Assembly: GCF_004014715.1 (NCBI RefSeq)
Contig: NZ_CP034835.1
Location: forward strand, 62,001 to 126,000
Source: Pseudoalteromonas sp. R3
Lineage (GTDB): Bacteria; Pseudomonadota; Gammaproteobacteria; Enterobacterales; Alteromonadaceae
Reading direction: 5' to 3'
Length of the DNA: 64,000 bases
The position numbers and the translations under genes were made by a program. The number at the start of each line of letters is the position of its first letter. Within the stretch, counting starts at the first letter, position 1. Positions 13,007-20,585 of this stretch are shown piece after piece. The notes beneath the pieces were generated by a model. The model worked only from the letters and a program-made list of their open reading frames with translations. It made no database searches and was not told the origin of the DNA.

Positions 13007-13440
13007 TGATTATACCTAGAATTGTAATTGCTGTGAAAACTTGTACATTTTTATTGTTTAAAATTTTTATGGTTTTTTCTGTTGTGTTTAATTTAGGGTG
13101 TTCTTACGAAAATGTTCATGTTTATAGCTCAATAAACATTGAGTTTGAGCAAGAGTCTTCTACAGAGCTTTTTAAGGCTGTACAGGCGTTTTCGGATAAA
13201 CACCAGTTAGTAATTCAAGATGAGTCGAAGAAGTTTCCTAGTGGTTTAAACTCGATACTTTACGAGCTTAGAAATAAAGATGGCCTTAGGTTGTTTAAAG
13301 TTTCTGATTTAATGGATAAAAAGCGTTTTATTATCTCAGTATACGAAGTAAATGAACAAGAGGTTGGAGTTTTGTTTGAATCAATGTTTGTTTTTTTGAA
13401 AGAGAACTTTCCTAACGCCACTGTAGAAGTTAAGAAATAA
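13006..13440 (+). CDS. Small lipoprotein, candidate immunity protein for the RHS tip
   Basis: A 144-residue protein whose ATG shares its A with the TAA stop of the RHS gene (TAATG), so translation is probably coupled. Residues 10-32 are hydrophobic and end in FNLGCS, a lipobox with Cys32, so the mature protein should be a lipoprotein facing the periplasm. The mature part is a small alpha/beta domain rich in Glu, Ser and Lys with no motif I recognise. A small gene directly behind an RHS tip is the standard place for a cognate immunity gene, and membrane anchoring would suggest the toxin acts on or in the envelope. Both functional statements are inference. Codon use is AT-rich like the tip and unlike the RHS core. 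Confidence 0.7.
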   Translation: MIIPRIVIAVKTCTFLLFKIFMVFSVVFNLGCSYENVHVYSSINIEFEQESSTELFKAVQAFSDKHQLVIQDESKKFPSGLNSILYELRNKDGLRLFKVSDLMDKKRFIISVYEVNEQEVGVLFESMFVFLKENFPNATVEVKK

Positions 13441-13481
13441 CTGAATAAAGGAAGTTGCATGGACACCAGGGTCAGTTTCAA

Positions 13482-13637
13482 GGACACCCACCCAAAATCG
13501 TAGGCATCCAGTCTGGATTTTTGGGGTGGGTGATGTGGTGGACACTTCTAAATTGTGAGTTACATGGACACCCACCCAAAATCGTAGGCATCCAGTCTGG
13601 ATTTTTGGGGTGGGTGATGAGGTGGACGCTTCTAAAT
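13482..13637 (+). repeat. Tandem 72-bp palindromic repeats
   Basis: Two near-identical units, 13482-13553 and 13566-13637, differ at two positions. Each contains an inverted repeat: CACCCACCCAAAATC on the left and GATTTTTGGGGTGGGTG on the right, around the core CAGTCTG. A diverged third copy is at 19430-19500. They lie between the immunity candidate and Fic, outside any gene. They resemble REP/BIME units and occur only around this toxin debris field within the window. Confidence 0.85.
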
Positions 13638-13655
13638 CGACGTTAATGCGCCACC

Positions 13656-13702
13656 CTGATAGACAACGACTACAACGACCTGACGGGTCGTAAAACAAGC
13701 AC
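13656..13702 (+). repeat. Displaced 47-bp fragment of the RHS coding sequence
   Basis: This stretch matches 10232-10278 inside the RHS gene (residues around DNDYNDLTGRKTST) at 46 of 47 positions. It starts directly after the tandem palindromic repeat and has no start codon or reading frame of its own. It is a relic of an RHS segment brought here by recombination or left by loss of a second RHS module. Confidence 0.9.
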
Positions 13703-13716
13703 ATAAAGGAGTTTAC

Positions 13717-13800
13717 ATCTCAATTTTTGATATTTTTGAGACATGCCTTTTGTCTTTGTAATATACTTATCTCAAAATCCAGGTTTTTTGAGATAAGTAT
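13717..13800 (+). promoter_or_regulatory. Inverted-repeat operator or leader hairpin of the Fic gene
   Basis: A perfect 15-bp inverted repeat (ATACTTATCTCAAAA at 13763-13777, its complement at 13786-13800, 8-base spacer) ends at the base before the Fic ATG. A second, smaller repeat with the same half-site (TCTCAA at 13718-13723, TTGAGA at 13736-13741) lies 45 bases upstream. Two copies of one half-site fit binding of a dimeric regulator. There is no good ribosome-binding sequence between the repeat and the ATG. Autoregulation through the winged-helix-like C-terminus of Fic is inference. Confidence 0.75.
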
Positions 13801-15156
13801 ATGATTAAGCATCCACCGCAATTGACTCACACTGATCCACTGACCTGGATCACTGAGCATGCCCCTAAAGAGCTCTCCCGTTATTTTGATCACGCCTCCG
13901 TGGTTGATGACAAGGGGCGCTATCTGCACTACGACGAATTACGGTTTCGTCTGCCAAAAGGGCTGGAACTGGACATTGCCTGGAGCCTTATCAAGAAAGC
14001 CAGAAGTAAACAGCTGAGCCCCGTACTGCCATTGGATGAACCCGAGCGTCAGGCCCGCTTCTATCTGACACCGACCATGCAGAAGGCAATCTCAGAAGCT
14101 GACAGGCATGCAACCAGCGCCTCACTCGAGTACATGTGCAGTAAAGTAGGCGAAGAAAAACACTTTGAATATCTGCTTAATGACCTGATCGAGGACGAAG
14201 CCATTAGTAGCAGCCAACTGGAAGGGGCTGCTACCACAACAAAAGTGGCAAAAGATCTGCTCAAGCGAGCAAGAAAGCCAAGGACGCCAGACGAGAAAAT
14301 GATCATTGGCAATTTTAAAATGATGCAATTCGCCTGGCAAAACCGCCACAAACGGTTGTCTATTGACCTTATTCAGTCCATGCACCAAATCGGTGTGGAG
14401 TCGATAGATGATGAAAAATACCACCCCGGCGCGTTCAGGCAGACAGATGATGTTGAAGTGGCTGATGCTGAGGGCAACACGGTACACACCCCACCGCCAG
14501 CCAACCGAATTCACGAGCGGCTGGAGCAGTTTATTGCTTGGGTAAATCAGGACCATCAGGATGTCGAAAGCAGTCACTATTTGCATCCACTTATTAAAGC
14601 AATCGTTATGCACTTTGTGATTGGCTTTGAGCACCCATTCAGGGATGGAAATGGCCGTGTAGCGCGCTCGTTATTTTACTGGTACATGTTCAAAAATGAC
14701 TATGCGGCTTTCAGGTATATAGCCATCAGCGTGCTACTTAAAGCAGCCCCTATCCAATATGGAAAAAGCTACTTATACACTGAAACGGATGACCTGGATC
14801 TAACCTACTTCATTGACTACCAGTGCAAAATTGTAGGTCGTGCGATTGGCGAGTTTAAGCACGCCTATGAGAATAACCTGAGAGAATCTGAAGCGTTCAC
14901 CCGCTGGCTATGGGACTCGGGCCTGTTCAGTAAGCTCAGTGACAAACAAAAAACGCTGTTTATGGTAGCAAAAAGCGGTAAGACCAAGCAGTTTACAGCG
15001 GTTAATGTGAAAGAAAACTTGGGCTGCTCATACAATACCGCACGAGATGCCTTAAACGGCCTGGTTGAGCTTAACTTGTTTGAAAAAGAAAAAGCAGGCA
15101 AGGAATGGGTATTCACGATGCGCAGCAAAACAGCAATTATTGAGAGTTGGGGGTAA
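13801..15156 (+). CDS. Fic-domain protein with N-terminal inhibitory motif (class II type)
   Basis: A 451-residue protein with the Fic catalytic motif HPFRDGNGRVAR at about 277-288, which includes the base His and the phosphate-binding GNGR loop. Fic enzymes usually transfer AMP from ATP to a hydroxyl side chain of a target protein. Near residues 137-143 is SSSQLEGA, matching the (S/T)xxxE(G/N) inhibitory helix whose Glu blocks ATP; its N-terminal place makes this a class II Fic that can self-inhibit. Residues about 395-450 look like a winged helix (VNVKENLGCSYNTARDALNGL). It is complete and intact. A perfect inverted repeat abuts the start codon. It sits in toxin debris but has no adjacent antitoxin gene, so it is more likely self-regulated than part of a FicTA pair. 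Confidence 0.9.
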   Translation: MIKHPPQLTHTDPLTWITEHAPKELSRYFDHASVVDDKGRYLHYDELRFRLPKGLELDIAWSLIKKARSKQLSPVLPLDEPERQARFYLTPTMQKAISEADRHATSASLEYMCSKVGEEKHFEYLLNDLIEDEAISSSQLEGAATTTKVAKDLLKRARKPRTPDEKMIIGNFKMMQFAWQNRHKRLSIDLIQSMHQIGVESIDDEKYHPGAFRQTDDVEVADAEGNTVHTPPPANRIHERLEQFIAWVNQDHQDVESSHYLHPLIKAIVMHFVIGFEHPFRDGNGRVARSLFYWYMFKNDYAAFRYIAISVLLKAAPIQYGKSYLYTETDDLDLTYFIDYQCKIVGRAIGEFKHAYENNLRESEAFTRWLWDSGLFSKLSDKQKTLFMVAKSGKTKQFTAVNVKENLGCSYNTARDALNGLVELNLFEKEKAGKEWVFTMRSKTAIIESWG

Positions 15157-15203
15157 AGCAGGGAACAAGAATGGCCAAATAAAGCAAAAGTTACATGGGC
15201 AGC

Positions 15204-15247
15204 CACCTAAAATTGGCGTACAGGGTTTACGCCGTCTACCTTTAGGT
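15204..15247 (+). repeat. REP-like palindrome upstream of the transposase
   Basis: Nested inverted repeats: outer ACCTAAA with TTTAGGT, inner GGCGTA with TACGCC. The left half (CCACCTAAAATTGGCGTACAGG with small changes) recurs at 17955-17976. It lies 30 bases before a RAYT-type transposase, the expected partner of REP sequences. Confidence 0.7.
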
Positions 15248-15275
15248 ATTACTCATGGATTGAGGATGCTAGATT

Positions 15276-16247
15276 ATGCCAATGGCAAGGAAGAGACAGG
15301 TCAGTTTATCGGATACCAAATATTATCACTGTATTTCTCGGTGTGTTCGTCGGGCATTTTTATGCGGCGAAGATCGCTTCACAGGCCGCTCATATGAGCA
15401 CCGGCGAGACTGGGTCGAGGAAAAACTACTGATGCTGGCAAAAGTGTTTTGTATTGAGGTGTGTGGCTATGCGGTGATGAGCAATCACACACACCTTGTG
15501 TTGTATGTGGATGATAAGAAAGCACAAAGGTTATCAGATAAAGCGATAGTGATTCGCTGGCATAAGTTGTTTAAAGGTAACTGGCTGACGCAAAAATTCG
15601 TTAATGGTGATGAGCTGAGCGAGTCAGAGCGCAGTATGCTGGATGCGGATATTAGTGAGTTCAGAATACGCCTTGCGAGTATCAGCTGGTTTATGCGGGT
15701 ATTGAATGAAGACATAGCCCGCAGAGCCAATAAAGAAGATGGTTGTACAGGTCGGTTCTGGGAAGGGCGATTTAAGTCACAAGCCTTGCTGGATGAAGCG
15801 GCACTGGCAGCATGTATGGCCTATGTTGACCTGAACCCAGTCAGAGCCCAAATGGCAGAGACTCCGGAAACTTCGGATTATACCAGTATCAAAAAACGCA
15901 TTGAGTGCGCTCGGCAGGGCAAGCAACCTAAAAGCCTGCGACGCTTTGCAGGCAACCCCAGAGCAAACATGCCAGGTGGCCTCCCGTTTGAACTGACCTA
16001 CTATATTCAGCTGGTTGAATTAACAGGCCGGTGTATGCGGGCAGACAAACGAGGATATATCAGTGATAGCCAGCCGCTGCTGACCAGATTGCAAATAGAG
16101 CCAGACAACTGGCTTAAACTTACCACCCGATTTACCAAAGTGTTCCATGGTGCAGTAGGGCGAACACAGGCAATGACAGATTACTGTGAGCATTTGGAGA
16201 AAAAGCGACGAACTAACCTGATGCAGTGTGAGCGCCTACTGGGCTAG
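15276..16247 (+). CDS. REP-associated tyrosine transposase (RAYT, Y1/IS200-like)
   Basis: A 323-residue Y1_Tnp-family protein. It begins with the basic QVSLSDTKYYHCISRCVRRAF segment typical of RAYTs (shown here only as the start of the fold), followed by the HUH metal site in VMSNHTHLVL and the family signature MAYVDLNPVRAQM. RAYTs nick and rejoin single-stranded REP sequences and are usually single-copy, domesticated relatives of IS200/IS605 transposases. The start could be the ATG at 15276 or the one at 15282; AGGA lies about ten bases upstream of the first. REP-like palindromes flank the gene at 15204-15247 and 16246-16302. The frame is intact. The C-terminal 70 residues are less conserved. 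Confidence 0.9.
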   Translation: MPMARKRQVSLSDTKYYHCISRCVRRAFLCGEDRFTGRSYEHRRDWVEEKLLMLAKVFCIEVCGYAVMSNHTHLVLYVDDKKAQRLSDKAIVIRWHKLFKGNWLTQKFVNGDELSESERSMLDADISEFRIRLASISWFMRVLNEDIARRANKEDGCTGRFWEGRFKSQALLDEAALAACMAYVDLNPVRAQMAETPETSDYTSIKKRIECARQGKQPKSLRRFAGNPRANMPGGLPFELTYYIQLVELTGRCMRADKRGYISDSQPLLTRLQIEPDNWLKLTTRFTKVFHGAVGRTQAMTDYCEHLEKKRRTNLMQCERLLG

Positions 16248-16302
16248 CACCTAATCTTTTTCAGTATTATTTCGATTTATCTAAATGCAGGTTTAGGTGT
16301 GC
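16246..16302 (+). repeat. Inverted repeat just downstream of the RAYT gene
   Basis: AGCACCTAA (16246-16254) is mirrored by TTAGGTGTGCT (16292-16302) with a 2-base insertion. The CACCTAA half-site matches the outer arm of the palindrome upstream of the transposase. The rest of 16248-16510 holds no gene I can support. Confidence 0.5.
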
Positions 16303-16510
16303 TTTCGTATTGCCTGAGACCGATTATTTTTCGAAATTTCGAGTTTAAACTTACGAACTTCACAGCTCAGAGTTTATAAAAATCGCGATGTTCAATAGTC
16401 TTGCATTTCCAAGTTGAACCTGCCCACAATTGGGCTATGAATTTATGGTTGGGTGTCTTTGAAAAAAGAGATGTCATCACCCACCAAGCGGGGGTTAAAA
16501 GGAGGCTTGC

Positions 16511-17095
16511 ATGAATTCAATCGACTTTGAAAACTTGGTAAATAACGAGTTTAAATTTCTCGAAAATAAATATGGGTTTAGTTGTGTTTCCTCTTCTCTA
16601 GAGGCGGTACGTTATGAAAGCAGTGATATCTTTGTTGCAATCAGATATGACGCCAGCCGTTCTTATGAACTGGGCGTCGAAATTGGTCAATTAAAAGCAC
16701 CATTCAACGGACAAGAAAGGCCTTTCAGTCTTAATGAAGTGTTAAGGCTTCATAAATTGAAAGAGGCTGGGATTCATTCTGCCGTTCAAGCTAGCTCGCA
16801 TGAAGCTGTTGCAAACTGTTTAACAAAGATGGCTTCTCAGTTGTCACAATATGGCTCTGACCTTTTAAGTAATGATGTGTTTGCATATAAAAGACTTTCT
16901 GTTCAGCGTGAAAAGGAATGCAACGATTATGAGTTGCAAACCAAGTTGTTGCATATTCGTAGCGATGCTCAAACCGCATGGAAAAATAAAGATTACAAGC
17001 AAGTTATTGCTTTGTTTGAGCCTGCAAAGGATGAACTGAGTGATGCTGAGTTAAAGAAGCTAAATTATGCACAAAAGAAAATAGGAACTCAGTAA
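16511..17095 (+). CDS. Hypothetical protein, possible orphan immunity protein
   Basis: A 194-residue soluble protein with a strong ribosome-binding site (AAAAGGAGG, 7 bases before ATG). No signal peptide or membrane segment. Residues 1-100 look like a mixed alpha/beta fold (a pattern around VRYESSDIFVAIRYDASRSY), then a helical C-terminal half with TPR-like spacing (AQTAWKNKDYKQVIALFEPA near 155-174). I do not recognise the family. It is AT-rich compared with the RHS core and sits alone between a transposase and another orphan gene in the debris behind an RHS toxin. The immunity role rests on place, size and composition only. Confidence 0.6.
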   Translation: MNSIDFENLVNNEFKFLENKYGFSCVSSSLEAVRYESSDIFVAIRYDASRSYELGVEIGQLKAPFNGQERPFSLNEVLRLHKLKEAGIHSAVQASSHEAVANCLTKMASQLSQYGSDLLSNDVFAYKRLSVQREKECNDYELQTKLLHIRSDAQTAWKNKDYKQVIALFEPAKDELSDAELKKLNYAQKKIGTQ

Positions 17096-17213
17096 CGGGG
17101 AAGTTGGATGAGTTACATGTACACCCACTCAAAATAATATTCAAACAGAAGGTGCCACTGCACAAGAACTCCATCACCTACATTTTTACCTTTAGGTAAA
17201 ATAGGGAAAACAA

Positions 17214-17890
17214 ATGTTGAGCTCTTTAGAGTTCAGTTCCAAGATCACGACTAACGTTATGAAAAAGACAGAACTTAGAAAAATTGTTGAAAGTTATGGG
17301 TTTAAAAAAGGCCCGTCGGTTGATAGTTCTCTTATATATTTTTATGGTATCGATGAACGATACTCTATTGGGGTAATTATATCTAACCATAAAGTAGGGA
17401 GAGTACCACAAGTTCAGTACGGTATTTATGATCGCTGCCTTGCAAAGGTATGGGGAGAAGTGAGTGATTTTGACATGGCGGAAGACTATTGTTTAACGAT
17501 ACAACACCCATTGAATTATCGGGTTTTGCGAGATGGCAGAGTGCTGCCTATTGAGCAAATCTTTGATGAAAAATTCTTTAGGGCTTTCATAGAAAGCTTT
17601 ATAGAAAAAAAGCTGAGTTAGTTGAACAGTATGTTGCTTCGCTAAATAGCTTTAATTATCCGGAACCTCTAAATCCTGAAGAGAACTTTTTTGAAGCACT
17701 TACCAAGAACCAAGGCGTGTACTTTGGGTTTATGTTTAAGTTATCTAATGGTGAAGGGGTTACGCTGGATGATATTGAAGAACAAAGAGATGAACTAAGA
17801 AAAACGTATGGACTAAAAGGGTTTATAAAGAGAGATCTAGCGCTTTTAGAAAGCTATATACGGAGTAACAAGGACGGCCGTCTTGGTTGA
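17214..17890 (+). pseudogene. Hypothetical cytosolic protein split by an A7 frameshift; possible orphan immunity gene
   Basis: The frame from ATG 17214 (AGGGA upstream) runs 135 residues and stops after SFIEKKLS at 17621. In the next frame, from 17612 to TGA at 17890, 92 further residues are open without a start of their own (AELVEQYVASLNSFNYPEPL and on through YFGFMFKLSNGEGVTLDDI). Adding one A to the A7 run at 17605-17611 joins them into about 225 residues. The protein is not recognised. Aromatic-rich strands at the N-terminus and charged helices at the C-terminus are common in immunity proteins. A decayed relative lies at 22571-22725, so this family has been duplicated locally. The break may be a base-calling error or real decay. 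Confidence 0.65.
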
Positions 17891-17954
17891 TTGCATTTTT
17901 TGTAAACTCCCATTAACCACGTTAGGTATTAGGGACAAGTAGGGACAAGGACAT

Positions 17955-17987
17955 CCACCCTAAACTGGCGTACAGGCTGTATGGCAG
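17955..17987 (+). repeat. Left half of a REP-like palindrome truncated by IS30
   Basis: CCACCCTAAACTGGCGTACAGG closely matches the left arm and loop of the palindrome at 15204-15247. The right arm is missing, and the IS30 inverted repeat begins at 17988, so the IS seems to have inserted into this copy with loss of flanking DNA. Confidence 0.55.
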
Positions 17988-19028
17988 GTTCAACTTGGAA
18001 GTGCACCAACTTTTTCATTATAGATTTCAAATGGAGTTTTGTAATCAAGGCACCTCCTGGGCCTTGAGTTTAAATTATGCTCTATTTCTTGAATCTGTTT
18101 GTTGGTTACAGTTGAGAAATCAGTACCTTTGGGCAGATACCTTCGAATTAGGCTATTTATCTGCTCAACAGCTCCTTTTTCCCAACTATGGTAGGGCTGG
18201 CAAAAGTAAGAATCACACTGCAATGTCCCGTTTACCTTTATGTGCTGAGCATTTTCAGACCCATTATCATAAGTAATCGATTGAACAAATCCTGCGGGGT
18301 GTGAACTTAGGCGTTTTATTATTGCATTGCTTGTTACTAATGCACTCTTGGAGCTTAGCTTGGTTATATGCACTAGCCGTGTTGCTCTTTCTATGATGAC
18401 ATTCAGTGCCGATTTCTTGTGCTTAGATACTACGGAATCGCTCTCCCAGTGGCCTAATTGGGAGCGCTCATTTATAAATGTGGGCCGTTCCAGGATGCTT
18501 GTTTTCATTGAGCATTTTTTGCTATATCGACGTGATGGATACTTTTTTCTGCGCTTTTTGTGTTTTCTAGCCAAGCACGCTATGAGTTCAGGAGGCGAAC
18601 TGTAAACGAACTGATAGATTGATTCATGGCACACATAGGGAGCTTCATTAGTAAGCTTGAGACGTCCTGATATAATCTGAGGGGACCAGCCTTTCCTGAG
18701 CTTATCTAACACATACAGCCGTGTCTCAGAAGTCTTCAGCTTTTCACGTTGAGCACGCTTACTCATCCTGGCCTTGTACATATCATGAGCTGGATTTGGA
18801 TAGTATGTTGGCACGTAATAGTCATAGATATTCCTTTTGAGCTCTCTACTAATAGTGGAATGAGAGCGATTTAGTAAACGTGCAATTTCACGTATCGTTT
18901 TATCCTGATAGTGAGACCAATTAAAAATAAGCTTCCGCTCTTGATGACTCAAATGACAGTATTTTTGACCCATTTTGCACCTCCAAAATAGCTAACTTGA
19001 ACTATAGTGGTGCACTTCAATTTAGAAC
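17988..19028 (-). mobile_element. IS30-family insertion sequence, complete
   Basis: An element of about 1.04 kb with one transposase gene. The terminal inverted repeats are 17988-18008 and 19008-19028, matching at 17 of 21 positions and sharing an inner GAAGTGCACCA. No 2-3 bp target duplication is evident (GCA on the left, ATA on the right), which fits a later deletion or a recombined end. The left end interrupts a REP-like repeat and the right end clips a hypothetical gene. Confidence 0.8.
17990..18973 (-). CDS. IS30-family transposase
   Basis: A 327-residue DDE transposase, intact. The N-terminal helix-turn-helix (TIREIARLLNRSHSTISREL, residues 26-45) is the IS30 DNA-binding domain. The catalytic residues are Asp179 (GHWESDS), Asp236 (ITYDNGSEN) and Glu270 in the segment after YHSWEKGAVE, giving the DD(33)E spacing of the family. 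RRYLPKGTDF is the usual motif after the Glu. The stop codon lies inside the left terminal repeat. The length is in the normal IS30 range, so the element may still be active. Confidence 0.95.
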   Translation of the reverse strand: MGQKYCHLSHQERKLIFNWSHYQDKTIREIARLLNRSHSTISRELKRNIYDYYVPTYYPNPAHDMYKARMSKRAQREKLKTSETRLYVLDKLRKGWSPQIISGRLKLTNEAPYVCHESIYQFVYSSPPELIACLARKHKKRRKKYPSRRYSKKCSMKTSILERPTFINERSQLGHWESDSVVSKHKKSALNVIIERATRLVHITKLSSKSALVTSNAIIKRLSSHPAGFVQSITYDNGSENAQHIKVNGTLQCDSYFCQPYHSWEKGAVEQINSLIRRYLPKGTDFSTVTNKQIQEIEHNLNSRPRRCLDYKTPFEIYNEKVGALPS

Positions 19029-19408
19029 ATAGCGATGCGGAGAAATATAAAAAGTTTGTTTATCAAGCTGTGGAAGCAGGTTTCTCTTCGGCCAAAAGAA
19101 TTGTTTATAGTGACCGGAAAGGTATGTTTGATAATTACACGAAGGAAGAGAAAGAAAAGCTATTGTATGATTCTGCATACCAATGTGATATTGAAGCTAT
19201 TCACAAAGTGCTAAGAAAGGAAGTAAAAGTGAACTCGCCAGCAGCATATAAATGGAAGTATGTGTTATTGCTACAGGATATAGGTATAGATGAGAAAGTG
19301 GCGATAGTTGAAGACTTAAAATCGGTAACTGGTGTTCAAAATAAAATGATCGAGCTCCTTAACTTTCTATCGAAATTTAGTTGTAGTGAGGGGATAACCT
19401 ATAGATAA
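19029..19408 (+). pseudogene. Hypothetical protein, 5' end removed by IS30
   Basis: An open frame of about 126 residues runs from the right IS end to a TAA at 19408. The only candidate start (GTG 19007) lies inside the IS terminal repeat, so the first six codons are transposon sequence and the true N-terminus is gone. The remaining protein is helical and charged (DAEKYKKFVYQAVEAGFSSA, then TKEEKEKLLYDSAYQ) with no family I know. Low GC and position again suggest an immunity-type cassette. It is probably not expressed unless the IS supplies a promoter. Confidence 0.55.
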
Positions 19409-19429
19409 AATATAGCTGAGAAGTCACAT

Positions 19430-19549
19430 GGACACCACCCAAAATTGTAGACAATCAGCCTGGATTGTTGGGTGGGTGATGAGATGGAGGCTTCTGAATC
19501 GGCGTTAATGCGCTACCCTGATACAAGCACACAAGATAGTGACCGGGGC
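19430..19549 (+). repeat. Third copy of the palindromic module with attached RHS relic
   Basis: 19430-19500 repeats the 13566-13637 unit in diverged form (CCACCCAAAAT and its mirror TTGGGTGGGTG). It continues into GGCGTTAATGCGCTACCCTGATA, close to the sequence after the 13566 copy. At 19523-19549 it has ACAAGCACAC then GTGACCGGGGC, a diverged match to 10271-10298 of the RHS gene. The same junction order (palindrome, spacer, RHS fragment) thus occurs twice, with different remaining pieces of the RHS sequence. Confidence 0.75.
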
Positions 19550-19876
19550 GTAGGTTTAGGGGAGAAAAATGGTGGCTATCTGACGCCTGGCTGGGGACCG
19601 CAAGGAGCACAAATAGTAAATCCCGGAGTGCTTTTCGACGCGTATGCGAATGCTGGCTTTGGGATAACCTCATGAATGCATGTTCATTGGGGGGAACAGC
19701 TTAACTTTTCAGCAATTGATTTTAGTTCGGTTTGGGAGAGGAGTTATCCGGCATACATGATCAACAGCAATCTTGAAGTAAGAAAGCTGACTCATAGCTA
19801 TGTACATAGAGCTTATAGCGCGATGCTGCACAGGTGTATTAGAGGGCTAGTGAGTTACCATAGCCATAAGGGCCTT

Positions 19877-20410
19877 ATGATTAGAGGGGTATTTCTATTC
19901 TTTTGTTTTATGGTTTTATCCTGCAAAAGCTTGGGAAGTGAAACAGAAAAATTCACGGATAAAAAATATGAAAGTATGAGGGAACACTTCGCAAATATAG
20001 GGAAGTGCACATCAATTTGGAAAAGCGAAATTAAGAAATGGCAGCACATCAATGGTGAAAATTTTGAATCCATTATATCCGTAAGGGAGGCGATTGCTAA
20101 TGATAACACTTCACTATTTTCGCTATTGGTTCGTGAAGTATGGAGCTACCAGAGGAAAGCCAAGAATGCTGAGAATATAGACAATATTGGGAGGTGGCCT
20201 GTGTCAAGTGATGAGTTTAGGCGGGCAACACCGCTACTTTTCATTACTAAATTTGACTCGATACCCGAAGACTGTATGGCAACTGTTTGGCTTGAGCCAC
20301 AAATTTTGGGTTTGTTTAGTATAGGGGGTCAAAAAAGTGCTCTCAATATGATTGAACCCTACTCCGAGAAATGGGCTACCTATTGGATTTTTGTAAATTT
20401 AGAGCAGTAA
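19877..20410 (+). CDS. Putative lipoprotein, hypothetical
   Basis: A 177-residue protein. I place the start at ATG 19877, not the open ATG at 19676, because it is preceded by AAGGG and followed at once by a lipoprotein signal (IRGVFLFFCFMVLSCKS, lipobox Cys near residue 16). The mature part is helical at first (MREHFANIGKCTSIWKSEIK) and has two further Cys. No family is recognised. The gene follows the third palindromic module with an RHS relic, and like the lipoprotein behind the RHS tip it could be an orphan immunity protein. The open stretch 19676-19876 reads as coding but lacks a ribosome-binding site, and may be the remnant of another cassette. Confidence 0.6.
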   Translation: MIRGVFLFFCFMVLSCKSLGSETEKFTDKKYESMREHFANIGKCTSIWKSEIKKWQHINGENFESIISVREAIANDNTSLFSLLVREVWSYQRKAKNAENIDNIGRWPVSSDEFRRATPLLFITKFDSIPEDCMATVWLEPQILGLFSIGGQKSALNMIEPYSEKWATYWIFVNLEQ

Positions 20411-20545
20411 TTTGCATAGATACCTACCTTAAACTAAGAAGTTAAAAACAACTAAGTGTGACGCGTTGTAATTCAATAAAATCAGACGCTATTTTAACTG
20501 CTATTACTACCACGCATCCCACTACCCACTAAGCCCCAAATAACT

Positions 20546-20568
20546 AAAAAGGGCACTGCCGTGTGCCC
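20546..20568 (-). terminator. Intrinsic terminator of the FAD oxidase gene
   Basis: On the minus strand GGGCAC-ACGGCA-GTGCCC is followed by TTTTTA, 18 bases after the oxidase stop codon. Confidence 0.8.
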
Positions 20569-20585
20569 ATGCTGGTTGAAACCGC

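Noticed and set aside
13801..15156. Fic gene as half of a FicT/FicA toxin-antitoxin pair
   Set aside because: The inhibitory helix motif is in the Fic protein itself and no small antitoxin gene precedes it.
19472..19876. Open frames 19472-19675 and 19676-19876 as independent genes or an N-terminal extension
   Set aside because: The first is built from the palindromic repeat and RHS relic; the second lacks a ribosome-binding site and would put a lipoprotein signal in mid-protein.
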